DNA of 33,015 bases from Tyzzerella sp. (GCA_017410145.1 JAFQRJ010000008.1:1-33015), one strand, 5' to 3'. Shown: positions 21,685-31,191, counted from the first letter of the stretch. The notes: generated by a model not told the origin, from the sequence alone. Numbers and translations: made by a program.

Positions 21685-23241
21685 GTGCAACCAGAAATTA
21701 TTATAATAATTGCTGCGGTTATTGCACTTGTTGTGGCATCGATAGTTACATATAAGGTAACGGTTTCTAAGCTTACGAAGAACGCAGATTCTAAGATAGG
21801 AAATGCAGAAAGTAGAGCAAGAGAAATTATCGATGAAGCGCTCAAAACAGCCGAATCCACAAAGAAAGAAGCTCTCTTGGAAGTAAAAGAGGAGTCTATC
21901 AAGACGAAAAACGAGCTCGACAAGGAAATTAAAGAGAGACGAGCTGAAGTACAACGTTTTGAAAAGCGTGTATTATCCAAGGAAGAAGCTTTAGATAAGA
22001 GGGTAGAGGCGATTGAACAACGCGAGGCTAATTTTGTTGCTAAAGAGGAACAAATGAAGCAGCGAGAAGCAAAAGTAGAAGAACTCAGCAAGCAAAGAGT
22101 ACAGGAACTTGAAAGAATCTCAGGATTGACCTCCGAACAAGCAAAGGATTATTTGTTAAAAACTGTTGAAGAAGATGTGAAACATGATACTGCGAGACTA
22201 ATCAAAGAATTAGAAACGCAGGCTAAGGAAGAAGCAAATAAGAAGGCAAAAGAGTATGTTGTTAACGCGATTCAAAAGTGTGCAGCAGACCATGTTGCGG
22301 AAACAACAATTTCCGTTGTGCAACTTCCTAGCGATGAAATGAAAGGTAGAATTATTGGTAGAGAAGGAAGGAATATCCGTACTCTCGAGACAATGACAGG
22401 TGTGGAATTGATTATTGACGATACACCGGAAGCAGTAGTTTTATCAGGTTTTGACCCGATTAGACGAGAAGTTGCCAGAATTGCTCTTGAAAGATTGATT
22501 GTAGATGGACGTATTCATCCGGCAAGAATTGAAGAGACAGTTGAAAAGGCACAAAGAGATGTTGAAACGATGATTCGTGAGGAAGGTGAAGCGGCAGCAT
22601 TAGAAGTCGGCGTACACGGCATCCATCCTGAATTAATTCGTCTTTTAGGAAGAATGAAGTTCAGAACAAGTTATGGACAAAACGCATTAAAGCATTCGAT
22701 TGAAGTAGCACAATTAGCCGGTTTGTTGGCAAGTGAAATCGGACTCGATGTCAGATTGGCAAAAAGAGCTGGTCTTTTACATGATATTGGTAAATCAATT
22801 GACCATGATGTGGAAGGCTCTCATATTCAAATTGGTGTTGACCTTTGTAAGAAATACAAAGAATCAGCAGTCGTTATTAATGCAGTTGAATCTCATCACG
22901 GTGATGTAGAACCAACATCATTAATCTCATGCATCGTACAAGCAGCGGATACTATTTCTGCAGCAAGACCGGGTGCAAGACGAGAAACATTAGAAACATA
23001 TACAAACAGATTAAAACAATTAGAAGAAATCGCTAACTCCTATAAGGGAGTCGATAAATCTTTTGCTATTCAAGCAGGTAGAGAGATTCGTATCATGGTA
23101 GTTCCAGAGCAAGTGTCTGATGCAGACATGGTACTAATGGCTAGAAATATTTCGAAACAGATTGAATTTGAATTGGAATATCCAGGTCAGGTTAAAGTAA
23201 ATGTGATTCGTGAATCACGTGTTACAGATTACGCAAAATAA
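21685..23241 (+). CDS. rny: Ribonuclease Y
   Basis: The 518-residue endoribonuclease has an N-terminal membrane anchor ([20 protein letters not shown]), a long charged coiled coil (about 35-210, [20 protein letters not shown] style), a KH RNA-binding domain starting [15 protein letters not shown] (about residue 221), and an HD domain with [17 protein letters not shown] (H366-D367). RNase Y initiates mRNA decay at the membrane in Firmicutes. The start is GTG 21685, 7 bases after GGGAGG. Length and domain order are standard. It has its own promoter and is followed by a terminator. Confidence 0.97.
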   Translation: MQPEIIIIIAAVIALVVASIVTYKVTVSKLTKNADSKIGNAESRAREIIDEALKTAESTKKEALLEVKEESIKTKNELDKEIKERRAEVQRFEKRVLSKEEALDKRVEAIEQREANFVAKEEQMKQREAKVEELSKQRVQELERISGLTSEQAKDYLLKTVEEDVKHDTARLIKELETQAKEEANKKAKEYVVNAIQKCAADHVAETTISVVQLPSDEMKGRIIGREGRNIRTLETMTGVELIIDDTPEAVVLSGFDPIRREVARIALERLIVDGRIHPARIEETVEKAQRDVETMIREEGEAAALEVGVHGIHPELIRLLGRMKFRTSYGQNALKHSIEVAQLAGLLASEIGLDVRLAKRAGLLHDIGKSIDHDVEGSHIQIGVDLCKKYKESAVVINAVESHHGDVEPTSLISCIVQAADTISAARPGARRETLETYTNRLKQLEEIANSYKGVDKSFAIQAGREIRIMVVPEQVSDADMVLMARNISKQIEFELEYPGQVKVNVIRESRVTDYAK

Positions 23242-23247
23242 GAATTT

Positions 23248-23279
23248 GAACCCTTACGTTAAACGTAGGGGTTCTTTTT
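23248..23279 (+). terminator. Terminator of rny
   Basis: Arms GAACCCTTACG and CGTAGGGGTTC within 23248-23274 pair with one G-T wobble, followed by T5. The T tract overlaps the stop codon of the convergent SpoIIM-like gene. Confidence 0.9.
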
Positions 23280-23826
23280 ATATAATCCCAATTACAAATT
23301 TCACAATAATTGGATTCACATAGATTTCAAGAACAAGTCCCACAATGAACATAAGCAATACAAAGAGCAGTTTTGCTCGATTCCATTGTTTTTCCGGATA
23401 ATGAAACCAATAGACAAATAACATACCGTATAAGAAACCATAAAACAGCATATGCGGAAAGAGCCCGGCAATGCATAACAGTATCCCTTTTATTCCCAGA
23501 GAAAGCGCAGAGGCAACACAAAGAGTCCCCATAAAGAAGCCAATGAATAAAAGGCACATGCTTACAACTAACTTTTTCCACTTCGTACAGCCCAGAACAC
23601 AAATCAGCAAAAGGAAAAACAGCCTGTCTTTGATAACATACCAAAAATATTTTTCTGCAATCACATCTGTCTGCAGGAAACGCTGCAAATTGGTTTTTGT
23701 GAACAGTTCCGTTGCGACGAAATTTTTTTTAAAAATTATGTTTTCATATATAACACCAATGAAAAAACCAACAACTAACAAAATTATTAGAAGTTGGTTT
23801 TTGTTTTTATACTTCAACCTAAGCAT
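23278..23826 (-). CDS. SpoIIM-like membrane protein
   Basis: The 182-residue integral membrane protein has about five hydrophobic segments (around 11-30, 66-80, 84-108, 112-140 and 150-175). IILLVVGFFIGVIYENIIFK at the start and GLFPHMLFYGFLYGMLFVYW near the middle fit the stage II sporulation protein M (DUF95) family. In Bacillus, SpoIIM works with SpoIID and SpoIIP in peptidoglycan remodelling during engulfment; Clostridia often retain it. GGAGGT precedes the ATG. It lies 48 bases after the Nudix gene, probably the same transcript. The SpoIIM call rests on overall pattern, so a different membrane family cannot be excluded. Confidence 0.65.
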   Translation of the reverse strand: MLRLKYKNKNQLLIILLVVGFFIGVIYENIIFKKNFVATELFTKTNLQRFLQTDVIAEKYFWYVIKDRLFFLLLICVLGCTKWKKLVVSMCLLFIGFFMGTLCVASALSLGIKGILLCIAGLFPHMLFYGFLYGMLFVYWFHYPEKQWNRAKLLFVLLMFIVGLVLEIYVNPIIVKFVIGII

Positions 23827-23874
23827 ACTTCTACCTCCAGTTTGGATAGTACATTATATGCCTGTCAAATCATA

Positions 23875-24405
23875 TTATTCGTATTTTACAGCGTATGCCA
23901 GAATGCCGGCCACTGTTTTTGAATCCGTAATTTCTCCGGAAAAGATTTTCTCTTTCAGTTTATCGAGCGTGTATGTTTGTAATTCAATGGATTCCTCTTC
24001 GTCGAAATTTTGTTTCGAAGGCACTAAGTCTCTGGCTACAAATATTTCTACTTTTTCATTTGTGAATGCAGCCCAACTGTTGGTGTTAATAAGCCATTCA
24101 ATTGATTTTGCAATGTATCCGGTTTCTTCTTCCAGTTCACGCGCAACACATTCCATTCCACTTTCCTGAACAGAATCCAAGGCTCCGGCAGGAATCTCCA
24201 AAGTAAAGCGGTCTAAAGCATTCCGGTACTGTTTTACCATTAAAATCTTACCTTCCTCAGTAACAGGAACAACAGCGGCGCCACCATTGTGATGAATATA
24301 ATCCCAATTGGACTCGCGACCGTTTACTTCCACCTGATCTGTGTATACTTTTAAAATTTTACCTTGATAACTTAACGTACGATTTAATCGTTTGAATTCC
24401 CCCAT
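23875..24405 (-). CDS. Nudix hydrolase, ADP-ribose pyrophosphatase-like
   Basis: The 176-residue protein has the Nudix box at about residues 74-97: G-ALDSVQ-E, then REL-EEETGY. The spacing between the box glycine and first glutamate is one residue longer than the usual five. The preceding TLEIPAG is typical of NudF/ADP-ribose pyrophosphatases, which cleave ADP-ribose to AMP and ribose 5-phosphate. The N-terminal VYTDQVEVNGRESNWDYIHH matches the NudF-type lead-in. GAGGAGGAA precedes the ATG. A TATAAT lies 30 bases upstream without a good -35. It is followed by the SpoIIM-like gene, as is common in Clostridia. Confidence 0.9.
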   Translation of the reverse strand: MGEFKRLNRTLSYQGKILKVYTDQVEVNGRESNWDYIHHNGGAAVVPVTEEGKILMVKQYRNALDRFTLEIPAGALDSVQESGMECVARELEEETGYIAKSIEWLINTNSWAAFTNEKVEIFVARDLVPSKQNFDEEESIELQTYTLDKLKEKIFSGEITDSKTVAGILAYAVKYE

Positions 24406-24456
24406 ATGTAGTTCCTCCTCATTTGGCTGATATTATTATACTGCATTTGAAATGGA

Positions 24457-25776
24457 TTAGCATCTTTTTTTTACATAATGTATCAGTTTTAAAACGCAAA
24501 GACAACTGATAACAAGCTGACTTACAAGCAAACCGTTAAGATATCCGTGCATTCCCCAGATAGCGATAAAAAACCATACTCCGCAAATACGAATGGAGAG
24601 CCCACAGACATTGATGAAAAAAGAACTGTTGGCTTTACCAAGTCCGTTCAAAATACTAATTAGAGTACTGTTCATATATAAGAAAGGACAAATCCAAGCA
24701 AGAGTTTGAATAAAATTTCCTGCCAAAGAACTGTCAAAAAGAAGTCTTCCAACAGTGGAACCAAACATCAGAAAAAGGAGTCCGCACAAACTTCCCAGAC
24801 CAAAACCAAACAGAATTACTTTTTGTATCAATTGTTTGAGGCGTTCTAAATTGTCTTCTGCTTGGATTTCTGCAACGGTAGGAAGGAGCATCGTGGATAT
24901 GGAATTTGTCAATGCAGTCGGAAACATGATGCAAGGCAGTGCCATACCGGTCAAAACTCCATAGGTACTAAGCGCCTGTGAGTTGGAATAGCCAAAGGTT
25001 TGTAGACAAATGGGAATCGAAATGGTTTCCACACTTTGTAACAGATTCATTAGCACGCGGTTGGAGGTAAGAGGGAGTGCAAGTGTGCATAATTCCTTTC
25101 CCAGATGCCGGTTTTTCCAAATAAAGGGTAAGGAAAAGGATTGGTGAGGGCGGATAAAGAAATGGCGAATACAAAAGCAGCAAGAAATACATTCGCCAAA
25201 GACCAGTCCTAAGACAGCAATCCATACAGTAGGAGGTTGATTGCTGCTAGCAAATATTTTGTAGATAACGAAAATGCTTCCTACGCGGGCAATTTGTTCC
25301 ATGAACTGTGATAAGGCAGGAATCTTTGTTTGCTTTAATCCGAAATAGTACCCACAAATACAACAATGTATAGCGGCAAAAGGCAATGCAAAGGACAAGG
25401 TGTGAAGAAGCGGTTCGCACCGAAGATCCCCTAATATATAAATGGATATGGAAGCGGAAAATTTTCTAACAAGCAAGCCCAAAAGGAGAGTGATACTTAC
25501 GGAAATGATAAGGGCGTGGTACAGAAGGGTATCAGCCTCCTTTTTCTTACCATATGCCACTTTCTGTGCAACGCATCTAGCCAAGGCTGTTTCAATTCCT
25601 GCAGTAGATAAAGAAAAGCAAAGCGCATAAATAGGAAAAATAAGTTGATATAGTCCCATCTGTTCCTCGCCAAACGTGTGGCTTAAGAAAATGCGAAAGA
25701 AAAATCCGATTAGACGAGTTAAAAACCCGGTAACAGTTAATATGAAAGTGCCTTTGATTATTGTGTTTTTTGACAT
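24457..25776 (-). CDS. SpoVB/MurJ-like polysaccharide flippase (MVF/MOP superfamily)
   Basis: The 439-residue membrane protein has about 12-14 hydrophobic segments, starting TIIKGTFILTVTGFLTRLIG and FFFRIFLSHTFGEEQMGLYQ, which match the SpoVB/polysaccharide-export subfamily. Such proteins flip lipid-linked cell-wall or polysaccharide precursors; SpoVB acts in spore cortex formation. The start chosen is ATG 25776 (MSKNTIIKG), just after AGGTGA; ATG 25800 upstream has no ribosome binding site. It is read away from iscR. Its stop lies about 50 bases before the Nudix start, so the three minus-strand genes may form one unit. SpoVB versus another MVF member cannot be settled by eye. Confidence 0.82.
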   Translation of the reverse strand: MSKNTIIKGTFILTVTGFLTRLIGFFFRIFLSHTFGEEQMGLYQLIFPIYALCFSLSTAGIETALARCVAQKVAYGKKKEADTLLYHALIISVSITLLLGLLVRKFSASISIYILGDLRCEPLLHTLSFALPFAAIHCCICGYYFGLKQTKIPALSQFMEQIARVGSIFVIYKIFASSNQPPTVWIAVLGLVFGECISCCFCIRHFFIRPHQSFSLPFIWKNRHLGKELCTLALPLTSNRVLMNLLQSVETISIPICLQTFGYSNSQALSTYGVLTGMALPCIMFPTALTNSISTMLLPTVAEIQAEDNLERLKQLIQKVILFGFGLGSLCGLLFLMFGSTVGRLLFDSSLAGNFIQTLAWICPFLYMNSTLISILNGLGKANSSFFINVCGLSIRICGVWFFIAIWGMHGYLNGLLVSQLVISCLCVLKLIHYVKKRC

Positions 25777-25823
25777 AGCTTCACCTGAATCATGTATCAT
25801 TTAAAGATATTCTTTTTTTAGCC

Positions 25824-25852
25824 TTGACAGAACAAAAATAGAGTGCTATTCT
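25824..25852 (+). promoter_or_regulatory. Promoter of the iscR-iscS-iscU-mnmA operon
   Basis: TTGACA (25824-25829), a 17-base spacer and TATTCT (25847-25852). The predicted start (about 25859) lies just before the palindromic operator at 25864-25887. Confidence 0.75.
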
Positions 25853-25863
25853 ACAGTGGAATA

Positions 25864-25887
25864 AATCCTAGTAAAATACTAGGGATT
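25864..25887. promoter_or_regulatory. Palindromic operator, probable IscR autoregulatory site
   Basis: Arms AATCCTAGTA (25864-25873) and TACTAGGGATT (25877-25887) are inverted copies with one unpaired base and an AAA centre. The site lies at the transcription start and before the iscR ribosome binding site, where Rrf2-family repressors commonly bind. IscR as ligand is inference. Confidence 0.65.
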
Positions 25888-25910
25888 AAAAAAGAAAAGA
25901 AGGTGAAACC

Positions 25911-26369
25911 TTGAAAATATCAACAAAAGGCAGATATGGTTTGAGAGCGCTGATTGATTTGGCGCAATATAGTGAAATTGAACCGGTTTCTATCAGCAGT
26001 ATAGCAACTAGGCAGGCGATTTCAGAAGGATATCTGGAGCAATTGATGTCAATGTTAAAGAAAGCGGGGTTGATTAAGAGTATTCGAGGAGCCGGTGGCG
26101 GTTACGTCTTGGCAAGAGATATGAGTGAGATTTCCGTGGGAGATGTGCTTCGGGCATTAGAAGGAAGTCTGCAACCGGTAGAATGTGCCGCATTCAGCCA
26201 AGAAGATTCCTGCGAGGCATCCGGCGGTTGTGTCACTAAGTTCGTATGGCAGAGAATCAATGAAAGCATCAATCAGACCGTAAATGAAATTAGTTTAAAG
26301 CAGCTTGTAGAAGAGAGTAAGTCTGTACAAAATATAACCACGACAGGACAGATGAAATGTAACAAATAA
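25911..26369 (+). CDS. iscR: Rrf2-family Fe-S cluster regulator, IscR-like
   Basis: The 152-residue regulator has a winged helix (KISTKGRYGLRALIDLAQYS; SISSIATRQAISEGYLEQLM; GAGGGYVLARD). A cysteine triad, C92, C101 and C107 in ECAAF-QEDSCEASGGC, can hold an Fe-S cluster, as in IscR (C92/C98/C104 in E. coli), though with wider first spacing. It starts at TTG 25911, fixed by AAGGTGA a few bases upstream and by homology of KISTKGRYG. It probably represses its own operon through the palindrome at 25864-25887 according to Fe-S supply. It is followed 15 bases later by the cysteine desulfurase gene. Confidence 0.92.
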   Translation: MKISTKGRYGLRALIDLAQYSEIEPVSISSIATRQAISEGYLEQLMSMLKKAGLIKSIRGAGGGYVLARDMSEISVGDVLRALEGSLQPVECAAFSQEDSCEASGGCVTKFVWQRINESINQTVNEISLKQLVEESKSVQNITTTGQMKCNK

Positions 26370-26384
26370 GGAGGGAGAAATGAG

Positions 26385-27569
26385 ATGAAGAAATTAGTTT
26401 ATCTAGATAATGCAGCAACGACCAAGACAGCGCCAGAGGTTGTGGAAGCAATGCTACCATATTTTACGGAGTATTTTGGAAATCCTTCCAGTGTGTATAG
26501 TTTTGCATCTCAAAATAAAGAAACTATTACAAAACAGCGTGAAATTATTGCACAAGCGCTGGGAGCAAGTACAAATGAGATATACTTTACGGCAGGTGGT
26601 TCAGAGGCAGACAATTGGGCATTGAAAGCCACGGCGGAATGCTATAAGAATAAAGGGAACCATATTATTACAACAAAGATTGAACACCATGCAATTCTTC
26701 ATACCTGTGAGTACTTAGAAAAAGAAGGATTTGAAGTGACATATTTGGATGTGGATGAAAACGGTTCCGTAAAAATGGATGATTTGAGAGCCGCAATTAG
26801 ACCGACAACTATTTTAATATCCATTATGTTTGCGAACAATGAGATTGGGACAATCGAGCCAATAAAAGAAATTGGTGAAGTTGCAAAGGAACATGGAATC
26901 TTATTTCACACAGATGCAGTACAGGCATTTGGACAGGTTCCGATTTCTGTAGACGACTGTCACATTGACATGTTAAGTGCAAGCGGGCACAAGTTAAATG
27001 GACCGAAGGGAATTGGTTTCCTCTATATTCGTAAAGGTGTAAAGATTCGTTCCTTTGTACATGGCGGTGCACAAGAAAGAAAACGTCGTGCAGGAACAGA
27101 AAATGTGCCTGGTATTGTAGGTATGGGCGCGGCTACTCAAAGAGCAATCCATACCATGGAAGAACGTACTGCAAAAGAGATAGAATTGCGTGATTACCTC
27201 ATCAGTCGTGTATTGGATGAAATTCCATACACCCGATTAAATGGGCACCCTAAAAAACGTCTTCCAAACAATGCGAACTTTAGTTTCCGCTTTATTGAAG
27301 GGGAATCGCTGCTCATTATGTTAGACATGAAAGGAATCTGTGCTTCAAGCGGTTCCGCGTGTACATCTGGGTCATTAGACCCGTCTCACGTACTCTTGGC
27401 AATCGGATTGCCGCATGAAATAGCACATGGTTCATTGCGGTTGACACTCAGCGATGAAACCACGAAAGAAGACATTGATTATGTAGTAGACAGTCTCAAA
27501 GAGATTGTGACAAATCTAAGAAACATGTCACCATTGTATGAAGATTTTGTAAAGAAAAATCAAAAATAA
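26385..27569 (+). CDS. iscS: Cysteine desulfurase (NifS/IscS)
   Basis: The 394-residue PLP enzyme starts VYLDNAATTKTAPEVVEAML. It has the PLP lysine in SGHKLNGPKG (K203) and the catalytic cysteine in SSGSACTSGS (C326) within the longer class I loop. It takes sulfur from cysteine as a persulfide and passes it to IscU for Fe-S clusters and to MnmA for tRNA thiolation, both encoded just downstream. GGAGGGAGAAATGAG precedes the ATG. Operon position after iscR supports the IscS assignment; NifS nomenclature is also used for this Clostridial type. Confidence 0.95.
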   Translation: MKKLVYLDNAATTKTAPEVVEAMLPYFTEYFGNPSSVYSFASQNKETITKQREIIAQALGASTNEIYFTAGGSEADNWALKATAECYKNKGNHIITTKIEHHAILHTCEYLEKEGFEVTYLDVDENGSVKMDDLRAAIRPTTILISIMFANNEIGTIEPIKEIGEVAKEHGILFHTDAVQAFGQVPISVDDCHIDMLSASGHKLNGPKGIGFLYIRKGVKIRSFVHGGAQERKRRAGTENVPGIVGMGAATQRAIHTMEERTAKEIELRDYLISRVLDEIPYTRLNGHPKKRLPNNANFSFRFIEGESLLIMLDMKGICASSGSACTSGSLDPSHVLLAIGLPHEIAHGSLRLTLSDETTKEDIDYVVDSLKEIVTNLRNMSPLYEDFVKKNQK

Positions 27570-27591
27570 GAGAAAGGTAAGGATAACAATT

Positions 27592-28035
27592 ATGTATACA
27601 GAAAAGGTAATGGACCATTTTCAAAATCCAAGAAACGTAGGGGAAATTGAAAATGCAAGTGGTGTAGGTACCGTAGGAAATGCAAAATGTGGGGATATCA
27701 TGAGAATTTATCTTGATATTGATGAAAATCAAATCATTCAAGATGTGAAGTTTAAAACCTTCGGATGCGGAGCAGCTGTTGCAACCAGCAGTATGGCAAC
27801 GGAATTGGTGAAAGGCAAAACAATCTATGAAGCGTTAAAAGTGACAAATAAGGCAGTTATGGAAGCATTAGACGGGCTTCCGCCGGTAAAGGTACACTGC
27901 TCACTTTTGGCAGAGGAAGCAATCCATGCTGCACTTTGGGATTATGCAGAAAAGAATGGACTTCAGATTGAAGGTTTGGAAAAACCGAAATCAGATATCC
28001 ATGAAGATGAGGAAGAAGAAAGTGAAGAATACTAA
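27592..28035 (+). CDS. iscU: Fe-S cluster scaffold protein (NifU/IscU N-terminal type)
   Basis: The 147-residue scaffold has the three cluster cysteines: NAKCGD (C33 with D35), FGCGAA (C59) and [10 protein letters not shown] (C103). It receives sulfur from the upstream desulfurase and builds [2Fe-2S]/[4Fe-4S] clusters. Beyond the ordinary fold it carries an acidic tail of about 17 residues ([15 protein letters not shown]). This tail is encoded by DNA that also contains the mnmA start: the two genes overlap by 14 bases if mnmA starts at GTG 28022. GAAAGG lies before ATG 27592. It is the single-domain NifU type common in Clostridia. Confidence 0.94.
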   Translation: MYTEKVMDHFQNPRNVGEIENASGVGTVGNAKCGDIMRIYLDIDENQIIQDVKFKTFGCGAAVATSSMATELVKGKTIYEALKVTNKAVMEALDGLPPVKVHCSLLAEEAIHAALWDYAEKNGLQIEGLEKPKSDIHEDEEEESEEY

Positions 28036-29110
28036 AAAAGTAGTTGTCGGTATGTCAGGAGGAGTCGATTCCTCTGTTGCGGCTTACCTTTTGAAAGAGC
28101 AGGGCTATGATGTGATTGGAGTCACCATGCAGATATGGCAGGAAGAGGAACGCACTGTGGAAGAAGAAAATGGCGGTTGCTGTGGTTTATCCGCGGTGGA
28201 CGATGCAAGACGTGTGGCGGCAGCATTGGATATTCCGTACTATGTGATGAACTTTAAGAAAGAATTCAAAGAAAATGTAATCGACTATTTTATTGATGAA
28301 TATTTACATGGAAGAACACCAAATCCTTGTATCGCGTGCAATCGTTATGTAAAGTGGGAGTCATTGCTTAAAAGAAGCATGGACATTGGTGCGGATTATA
28401 TTGCCACCGGTCACTATGCCAGAATTGACAAACTTCCGAACGGCAGATACACATTGAAACGTTCAGCTACACTTGCAAAAGACCAGACTTATGCACTTTA
28501 CAATCTTACACAAGACCAGCTTGCAAGAACACTGATGCCAGTTGGGGAATATTCTAAAGATGAAGTGCGCGAAATGGCAGAAAAAATCAATTTGAGAGTA
28601 GCGAATAAGCCGGACAGTCAGGATATCTGTTTTGTGCCGGACGGCGATTATGCAGGGTTTATTGAAAAAACACTAGATACCGAGCTTCCGACCGGAAACT
28701 TCGTAACATTAGATGGGAAGATACTTGGAAGACATAAGGGGATTACCCATTACACAGTTGGGCAAAGAAAAGGTCTTGGCCTTGCCTTGGGTTATCCGGC
28801 CTTCGTCATTGAAATCAGACCGGAGACCAATGAAGTGGTAATTGGTACTAATGAAGATTCTATGTCAAATTATGTCAGAGCAAATAAGCTTAATTTTATG
28901 TCTATTCCGGACTTAACAGAGCCAATGCGAGTGTTTGCCAAGATTCGATATAATCATAAAGGCGCATGGTGTACCATAGAAAAGACGGGAGAGGATGAAA
29001 TTCTCTGTACATTTAAAGAACAGCAACGAGCTATTACACCGGGACAGGCAGTGGTATTTTACGACGGAGAGTACGTGCTTGGCGGAGGAACAATTATAGG
29101 AGATAAATAG
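28022..29110 (+). CDS. mnmA: tRNA-specific 2-thiouridylase MnmA
   Basis: The 362-residue enzyme has the PP-loop GMSGGVDSS (about 10-18), the catalytic cysteine in NPCIACN (C106) and the second in [11 protein letters not shown] (C203), plus [12 protein letters not shown]. It thiolates U34 of Glu/Gln/Lys tRNAs using sulfur from the cysteine desulfurase. GTG 28022 is chosen: GAGGAAG lies 6 bases upstream, and [14 protein letters not shown] is a normal family start. ATG 28007 and 28001 are alternatives with poorer sites, and a far upstream in-frame start (27926) lies deep within iscU. It overlaps iscU by 14 bases, so translation is coupled. Its place in an isc operon ties Fe-S and tRNA sulfur supply. 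Confidence 0.94.
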   Translation: MKNTKKVVVGMSGGVDSSVAAYLLKEQGYDVIGVTMQIWQEEERTVEEENGGCCGLSAVDDARRVAAALDIPYYVMNFKKEFKENVIDYFIDEYLHGRTPNPCIACNRYVKWESLLKRSMDIGADYIATGHYARIDKLPNGRYTLKRSATLAKDQTYALYNLTQDQLARTLMPVGEYSKDEVREMAEKINLRVANKPDSQDICFVPDGDYAGFIEKTLDTELPTGNFVTLDGKILGRHKGITHYTVGQRKGLGLALGYPAFVIEIRPETNEVVIGTNEDSMSNYVRANKLNFMSIPDLTEPMRVFAKIRYNHKGAWCTIEKTGEDEILCTFKEQQRAITPGQAVVFYDGEYVLGGGTIIGDK

Positions 29111-29111
29111 G

Positions 29112-29909
29112 ATGAAAGCAGATTTTCATATGCATACAAATTTTTCGAAGGATTCCCAAAGTTCACCTGAGGAAATGATACAAGAGTCTATTCGAAGAGG
29201 GCTGAAAACGATTTGCATCACAGACCATCATGATATCAATTTTACAGAGCCGGGATTTGAGATTGATTTTGAAAGATATATTCCGACCTTGCAGATGCTG
29301 CAGGAAAAATACAGGGATAAGATCGAAGTCCTGATTGGTATGGAATTTGGACTACAACCTGAGTTTGGTGGATATGCAAAAGAATTGGCAAACAAATATC
29401 CTTTCGATTTTATTATCGGTTCACTTCATGTAGTGGACGGGGAAGACCCATATTATGGGAAATGCTTTCTAAACAAGACAGACGAGGAAGGGTACCGCAG
29501 AGCATTTGAACTAATGTTGGAAAGTTTGCGTAATATTTCAGATTACGATTCTCTCGGACATATTGACTATGTAGTGCGCTACGGGAAATATCAGGACAGA
29601 GAGTATTCCTATGTAAAATATGCAGATTATCTGGATGAAATTCTAAAACATCTGATTCAGAACGGGAAAGCCTTAGAATTAAATACTGCAGGGTGGAAAT
29701 ACGGCTTGCCGTTTGCACATCCGCATCAGGATGTTTTGAAGAGATATAAGGAACTAGGCGGTGAAATGATTACAATTGGTTCAGATGGACATAAGCCGGA
29801 GCATGTAGCGTATGACTTCCACAAAGTGAAGGATTATTTAGAAGCGTGTGGTTTTGAATATTACACAGAATTTCGACAAAGAAAACCATATTTTTGTGCA
29901 CTTTCATAA
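29112..29909 (+). CDS. PHP-domain phosphatase, histidinol-phosphatase (HisJ)-like
   Basis: The 265-residue PHP-family metal hydrolase has the motifs KADFHMHTNFSKD, ICITDHHDI, LIGMEFG, IIGSLHVVDG, SLGHIDYVVRYG and TIGSDGH, together giving the trinuclear metal site. HisJ/HisK-type members dephosphorylate histidinol phosphate in histidine synthesis, but no other his gene is nearby, and other PHP proteins act on different phosphates. It starts 1 base after the mnmA stop, so it is the last gene of the isc operon. A hairpin (GTGC..TTTCAT/ATGAAA..GCAC) spans its stop codon without a clear T tract. Confidence 0.85.
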   Translation: MKADFHMHTNFSKDSQSSPEEMIQESIRRGLKTICITDHHDINFTEPGFEIDFERYIPTLQMLQEKYRDKIEVLIGMEFGLQPEFGGYAKELANKYPFDFIIGSLHVVDGEDPYYGKCFLNKTDEEGYRRAFELMLESLRNISDYDSLGHIDYVVRYGKYQDREYSYVKYADYLDEILKHLIQNGKALELNTAGWKYGLPFAHPHQDVLKRYKELGGEMITIGSDGHKPEHVAYDFHKVKDYLEACGFEYYTEFRQRKPYFCALS

Positions 29910-29923
29910 AAATGAAAAAGCAC

Positions 29924-29952
29924 TTGAAATTTTGTACCAAGTTTAGTACAAT
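29924..29952 (+). promoter_or_regulatory. Promoter of the gap-pgk-tpiA operon
   Basis: TTGAAA (29924-29929), a 17-base spacer and TACAAT (29947-29952). The leader of about 80 bases contains a perfect dyad TCTTTAAC-AAA-GTTAAAGA (29972-29990), an operator or small hairpin, and then TTAGGAGG before gap. Confidence 0.75.
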
Positions 29953-30038
29953 CTTATATGGAGTTGATTATTCTTTAACAAAGTTAAAGAGTATTCACCA
30001 TAGATAATTTATTTTTTAAATTTAGGAGGAAATTAATC

Positions 30039-31052
30039 ATGGCAGTAAAAGTAGCGATTAATGGTTTCGGACGTATTGGACGTCTTGCATTCAGACAAAT
30101 GTTTGGAGCAGAAGGATATGAAGTAGTTGCAATCAACGACTTAACATCTCCAGAAATGTTAGCACACTTATTAAAATACGATTCATCACAAGGCAGATAT
30201 GCTTTATGTGATACAGTATCTGCTACAGAAGATTCTATCATTGTTGATGGAAAAGAAATTAAAATCTATGCAAAAGCTAACGCTGAAGAACTTCCTTGGG
30301 GAGAAATCGGTGTTGACGTAGTATTAGAATGTACAGGTTTCTACACATCAAAAGCAAAAGCAGAAGCTCATATCAAAGCAGGTGCTAAGAAAGTTGTTAT
30401 CTCAGCTCCAGCTGGAAATGACCTTCCAACAATCGTTTACAATGTAAACCACGAAACATTGAAAGCAGAAGATACAGTTATCTCAGCTGCTTCTTGTACA
30501 ACAAACTGTTTAGCACCAATGGCTGATGCATTAAACAAGTTAGCACCAATCAAATCTGGTATTATGTGTACAATCCACGCTTACACAGGAGATCAAATGA
30601 CTCTTGATGGACCACAAAGAAAAGGTGACAAGAGACGTTCTCGTGCAGCAGCTTGCAATATCGTACCAAACAGCACAGGTGCAGCTAAAGCAATCGGTCT
30701 TGTAATTCCAGAATTAAATGGAAAATTAATCGGAGCTGCTCAACGTGTACCAACTCCAACAGGATCAACAACTATCTTAACAGCAGTTGTAGAAGGAACT
30801 GTAACAGTTGACGAAATCAATGCAGCAATGAAAGCAGCAGCTACAGAATCATTTGGTTACAACACAGATGAAATCGTATCAAGCGATATCATCGGTATGA
30901 AATACGGTTCATTATTTGATGCTACACAAACAATGGTACTTCCATTAGATAACGGAACAACTCAAGTTCAAGTAGTATCTTGGTATGACAATGAAAACTC
31001 TTACACAAGCCAAATGGTAAGAACAATCAAATACTTTGCTGAATTGGCATAA
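30039..31052 (+). CDS. gap: Glyceraldehyde-3-phosphate dehydrogenase
   Basis: The 337-residue enzyme has the NAD-binding start [20 protein letters not shown], the active-site cysteine in [15 protein letters not shown] (C153) and the phosphate-binding [19 protein letters not shown]. It oxidises glyceraldehyde 3-phosphate to 1,3-bisphosphoglycerate. The AGGAGG ribosome binding site and consistent A/T-ending codons point to high expression. It is the first gene of a gap-pgk-tpiA operon, with its own promoter. The 139-base spacer to pgk holds three hairpins. Confidence 0.98.
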   Translation: MAVKVAINGFGRIGRLAFRQMFGAEGYEVVAINDLTSPEMLAHLLKYDSSQGRYALCDTVSATEDSIIVDGKEIKIYAKANAEELPWGEIGVDVVLECTGFYTSKAKAEAHIKAGAKKVVISAPAGNDLPTIVYNVNHETLKAEDTVISAASCTTNCLAPMADALNKLAPIKSGIMCTIHAYTGDQMTLDGPQRKGDKRRSRAAACNIVPNSTGAAKAIGLVIPELNGKLIGAAQRVPTPTGSTTILTAVVEGTVTVDEINAAMKAAATESFGYNTDEIVSSDIIGMKYGSLFDATQTMVLPLDNGTTQVQVVSWYDNENSYTSQMVRTIKYFAELA

Positions 31053-31165
31053 TTTTCTTAGCGATGCGTAGCTGAGGTTAGAAAATTAGCCGTTCTTCGA
31101 ACGAATGTGAGAAGAACTTCATTATGATCCAATAGGGTCCGGTCTTAGGACCGGACCCTTATTTA
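31051..31165 (+). terminator. Three hairpins between gap and pgk (attenuator or processing signals)
   Basis: First hairpin: AATTTTCT (31051-31058) / AGAAAATT (31080-31087) around an inner TAGC/GCTG. Second: GTTCTTC (31092-31098) / GAAGAAC (31111-31117). Third: a perfect 10-bp stem GGGTCCGGTC (31135-31144) / GACCGGACCC (31149-31158) with loop TTAG, followed by only TTATTTAG. The weak T tract suggests partial termination or mRNA stabilisation within one operon rather than a full stop. Confidence 0.65.
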
Positions 31166-31191
31166 GTAGAAAATTTAAGGAGGCATACAAC

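Noticed and set aside
21496-22091. Two long minus-strand ORFs over recX/rny
   Set aside because: Antisense to the rny coiled coil, whose skewed composition keeps the opposite strand open.
23471-24169. 232-codon plus-strand ORF over the SpoIIM-like and Nudix genes
   Set aside because: Antisense to two genes with recognisable motifs and spans their intergenic region without a promoter or ribosome binding site.
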